Assembly (NCBI GenBank): GCA_913031575.1
Contig: CAJWEV010000019.1
Coordinates: forward strand, 1 to 37,647
DNA length: 37,647 nt
Source: an uncultured Halieaceae bacterium
GTDB taxonomy: Bacteria > Pseudomonadota > Gammaproteobacteria > Pseudomonadales > Halieaceae
Direction of reading: 5' to 3'
Of this stretch, positions 34,506 to 37,647 are shown one piece after another. Below the pieces are notes generated by a model. It was not told the DNA's origin, did not search any database, and saw nothing but the letters and a program-made list of their open reading frames with translations. Positions within the stretch are counted from its first letter, which is position 1. The number at the start of each line of letters is the position of its first letter. The translations under genes were made by a program, and so were the position numbers.

Positions 34506-35129
34506 TTAGTCGAGTGTCGCTTGCGCCCGCTGACGCCAGTCAGATAACGCGGTGAGTGATTCATCGGGACGAACTTTTGCGGCCCAACCGGCAAAATGTA
34601 GCGACACGAGTAGGTCGATGTCCGCCATACTGAAAGTGTCACCAGCAACGTAGTCCCGAGAAGCTAGTTCGTCATTCATGATGTTCAGTGCGTGCAGTAG
34701 TTGGCTTCTTCCGCGCTCGGCAAGTGCCGGAATTTGTTCGGTGTCCAGTGTTCCGGGGATGGCGCGACCCGCGAATGCTGGATTGGTGTTTCGGAAGAGG
34801 TCGGCGATCGCCTTGAATACATCAGTAAAGATGCGGTGACTCCAATCGAGAATGAGAGCTCGTTCTTCGTCGGACGTCCCTAGAAGTGGGCGATCCGGGT
34901 AAAGCGCTTCCAAATATTGTGTGATTGCAAACACTGAACTCAGCACGCGGCCTGAATCGAGTATGAGCGCTGGCACCGTGCCTGTGGGGACAATGACTTT
35001 GTAAGCATCGGTCCGCTGCTCGCCTTCCTGAAAGTTAACCTGCGCGGTGTCTAATTCGATACCTTTGTAGTCGATGAATATCTTGAGCCGCTGTGGATTT
35101 GGGGCAGGGTCAAAGGTATAAAGCTTCAT
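34506..35129 (-). CDS. Glutathione S-transferase family protein
   Basis: The protein has 207 residues. The thioredoxin-fold N-terminal domain (MKLYTFDPAPNPQRLKIFI, cis-Pro in TGTVPALIL, and the glutathione-binding LSSVFAITQYLE) is followed by the all-helical C-terminal domain with the conserved SMADIDLLVSL box. It probably conjugates glutathione to electrophiles or acts as a reductase. The substrate is unknown. It is divergent from the cytochrome gene, with a shared upstream region of about 200 bases. Confidence 0.9.
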   Translation of the reverse strand: MKLYTFDPAPNPQRLKIFIDYKGIELDTAQVNFQEGEQRTDAYKVIVPTGTVPALILDSGRVLSSVFAITQYLEALYPDRPLLGTSDEERALILDWSHRIFTDVFKAIADLFRNTNPAFAGRAIPGTLDTEQIPALAERGRSQLLHALNIMNDELASRDYVAGDTFSMADIDLLVSLHFAGWAAKVRPDESLTALSDWRQRAQATLD

Positions 35130-35336
35130 AAAGGGTCCTATTTGAGTTGGGTCGCTGTTTAGGGCGCTGGTGTTTACTACACGAAGCCTGTTTTATCAAA
35201 GTTAGGGCTATTTAGTAAAAGCTGGGCAATAAAAGTCATTGTGATAAGCATTATCTGGACAACCGAGTTTTTTCGATGCCACTTTAGTCTGTATACTCCG
35301 CGCTCCAGAAAAACCGTCGAACGAGTTTCAAGAGCC

Positions 35337-35732
35337 ATGCGATACCTGTTAGTCATTATATTAGCTCTTTCTGCTTCAGCTTTTGCGCAGACAGATGAAC
35401 AACGCGCTGCGATTGCCGATCGAATTAAGTCATTCTCAAACGTCTGTGTTGCGGGACAGGATTGCGGTGGCGCGGCTGCCGCCGCCGCAGCGGTCGTGAC
35501 ACTTCCCGGTGAAGCAAAGTACGCAGTCTGTGCTGCATGCCACGGAACGGATGGTGGTGGCGGTATTGGGCCTATGCTCGCAGGACGTGAGGCTGACTAC
35601 ATTGTGGGTCGACTGACGGCCTATCGTGCAAATGAGACGGTCGGTGCTCAGAGTGCGCTCATGTGGGGACAGGCCGCTGCGCTGACTGACGACGACATCC
35701 AAGATCTCGCGGAGTACGTGACGAGCTTCTGA
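35337..35732 (+). CDS. Cytochrome c5-like monoheme c-type cytochrome
   Basis: The protein has 131 residues from the ATG at 35337, where the signal peptide begins (LLVIILALSASAFA). A longer frame from 35241 has no support. The heme motif is C65-A-A-C68-H69 and the axial methionine is probably M109 (SALMWGQ). An extra cysteine pair in NVCVAGQDC (C37, C43) and a poly-alanine linker are typical of cytochrome c5. It would be a periplasmic electron carrier, for example toward a terminal oxidase. A hairpin follows the stop. Confidence 0.9.
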   Translation: MRYLLVIILALSASAFAQTDEQRAAIADRIKSFSNVCVAGQDCGGAAAAAAAVVTLPGEAKYAVCAACHGTDGGGGIGPMLAGREADYIVGRLTAYRANETVGAQSALMWGQAAALTDDDIQDLAEYVTSF

Positions 35733-35735
35733 TTT

Positions 35736-35757
35736 GTGGGTCAAGTGACTCACGTTT
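35736..35757 (+). terminator. Probable terminator of the cytochrome gene
   Basis: GTGGGTC at 35736-35742 pairs with GACTCAC at 35747-35753 (seven pairs including one G-T) over a 4-base loop, followed by GTTTTC. The U tract is short. The remaining bases to 35946 hold no gene I can support. Confidence 0.45.
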
Positions 35758-35946
35758 TCGGTCATGTTCCCGTGTGACCTCAGGGCGCTGGGTAGACACG
35801 CGCCTCAGTGTGTTCTGATTGGGAACATTCTGCTCTGCCGACAAATTTTGGTTACCGCGACTTAAGGCGCTAAATAAGCACCGACAGGGCCTTGTCCGTT
35901 GGGCTTGATGGATAAGCGGGCCATCCTGCTCCTGCCTAGCAATCCA

Positions 35947-36216
35947 CTAACGGTTTTCAAGCTCCTCAAGTTTTTCAAGGAGTGTTGCTACTTCTAATTC
36001 CAATTGTTCGATTCGAGCGCGTGTCCGTCGCAGGACAGCCGCCTGTGCATCGAACTCATCGCGGCTGACAACATCAAGGTCTCCGAGCGCAGATCTGGCA
36101 ACTGCCTTTGCATTATCTGAAATTTCATCGGCCAGCGACTTTCCCTCTTTTAGCATGCCGCCGAATAGATTCGAGACGGCTTCGCTAGGATTTGGTCTTG
36201 ATGCGTTTTCGCTCAT
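35947..36216 (-). CDS. ubiK: UbiK (YqiC/BMFP) family ubiquinone biosynthesis accessory factor
   Basis: The protein has 89 residues from the ATG at 36216 (MSENASRP), with a 4-residue longer alternative at 36228. The N-terminal amphipathic part is followed by ARSALGDLDVVSRDEFDAQAAVLRRTR and a C-terminal heptad coiled coil ending LLEKLEELENR, the UbiK pattern. UbiK trimerises and supports the UbiJ-UbiK complex of aerobic ubiquinone synthesis. It is divergent from the TorF-glnK-amtB cluster, a neighbourhood also seen in pseudomonads. Confidence 0.9.
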   Translation of the reverse strand: MSENASRPNPSEAVSNLFGGMLKEGKSLADEISDNAKAVARSALGDLDVVSRDEFDAQAAVLRRTRARIEQLELEVATLLEKLEELENR

Positions 36217-36314
36217 GTTTTCTCTCACGTCTTTGTGCCCGTATAGGGTAGCCGAAATCGAGCCTTCCGTACCGCATCATTTTCGAGCGTTGCTGACTTC
36301 GGCGCGCTCTTTTT

Positions 36315-36412
36315 TGGTGCAACAAGCGACCATAAGACTGGTTTACAGAGTCTATAATAGCGATAAATAGTTGATTTTATGGATATTAAACTCCTTTGGC
36401 GTGCCACTCGCT
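36315..36412 (+). promoter_or_regulatory. Candidate sigma-54 promoter with an NtrC half-site
   Basis: TGGCGTGCCACTCGCT at 36397-36412 matches the -24 GG and -12 GC spacing of sigma-54 promoters (consensus TGGCACG-N4-TTGC), with mismatches in both boxes. TGGTGCA at 36315-36321 equals an NtrC half-site; its partner half is weak. The position about 70 bases before the TorF start and the glnK-amtB cargo make nitrogen control by NtrC likely. Confidence 0.4.
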
Positions 36413-36483
36413 AAACAAGATGCATCCCAAAGCGCAGCATTTACGGTTGTTGCCCGGATCTGTCATTCACAAAGGAGAAGACA

Positions 36484-37576
<1,093 letters not shown>

Positions 37577-37594
37577 GTTTAAAGGAGAGGCATC

Positions 37595-37647
37595 ATGGAA
37601 GTAACAGCTGAATTAAGTTACGCGTTAAACACCTTCTATTTCTTGGT
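37595..37647 (+). CDS. amtB: Ammonium transporter AmtB, N-terminal end (cut by the window)
   Basis: Only the first 17 codons are present: a start followed by VTAELSYALNTFYFL, which matches the beginning of AmtB proteins (LNTFYFLV before the first membrane helix). AAGGAGAGG precedes the ATG. The position directly after glnK is the conserved gene pair of this channel and its regulator. Confidence 0.8.
   Translation, partial: MEVTAELSYALNTFYFL

Overview
This window looks like a chromosome segment of a marine gammaproteobacterium. It is near 50% GC, with a tRNA-Val, an UbiK/YqiC-type factor, the TorF-porin/glnK/amtB nitrogen cluster, a cytochrome c5-like protein and a DUF3080 lipoprotein. The mix also includes a cryptochrome/photolyase, a TIGR03643/DUF2805 protein, a PabB-PabC fusion and a formylglycine-type sulfatase. 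It resembles the Cellvibrionales/OM60-NOR5 (Halieaceae) group, but that placement rests on gene families only.

Left part (1-9961): a patchwork that may be a decayed genomic island. An intact tRNA-Val(GAC) lies on the minus strand at 9885-9961. A degenerate copy of its 3' half sits in the same orientation at 229-275, and a second, more damaged copy lies near 7107-7136. This is the footprint left by integration at a tRNA 3' end, although no integrase remains. Between the copies are a NylB-like serine hydrolase, an SMP-30/NHL-type propeller lipoprotein, an M3 metallopeptidase lipoprotein, a HupE/UreJ membrane protein, two small unknown genes, a MAPEG protein and a secreted AstE/AspA-like zinc hydrolase.

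Middle left (10024-17253): a TetR regulator leads a tight minus-strand operon (TetR, RidA-like, PhyH dioxygenase). It is divergent from a sulfatase whose stop overlaps the start of a DUF1254/DUF1214 protein. An ABM monooxygenase, a patatin-like protein and a cupin follow. This may be a regulated catabolic divergon, but the substrate is not visible.

Middle (17467-22674): a PabB-PabC fusion for folate synthesis, DUF2805 plus DUF4149 genes, an HCCA-isomerase/DsbA-like protein, a secreted unknown protein and a nitronate-monooxygenase-type flavoprotein.

Middle right (22756-29975): a minus-strand run of Cho endonuclease, cryptochrome/photolyase, a small membrane ORF, SelO AMPylase, a PyrD-PyrK fusion and a DUF1295 protein. 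Cho and photolyase overlap by one base, which suggests coupled DNA repair. Behind cho is a decayed DUF3445 (heme-dependent oxidative N-demethylase) gene.

Right part (30091-37647): a DUF6482-like protein, the aguB-aguA putrescine pathway followed by a GTP cyclohydrolase II, a DUF3080 lipoprotein, a GST, cytochrome c5 and UbiK. The window ends with the nitrogen cluster TorF porin, glnK and the start of amtB, preceded by a sigma-54-like promoter candidate.
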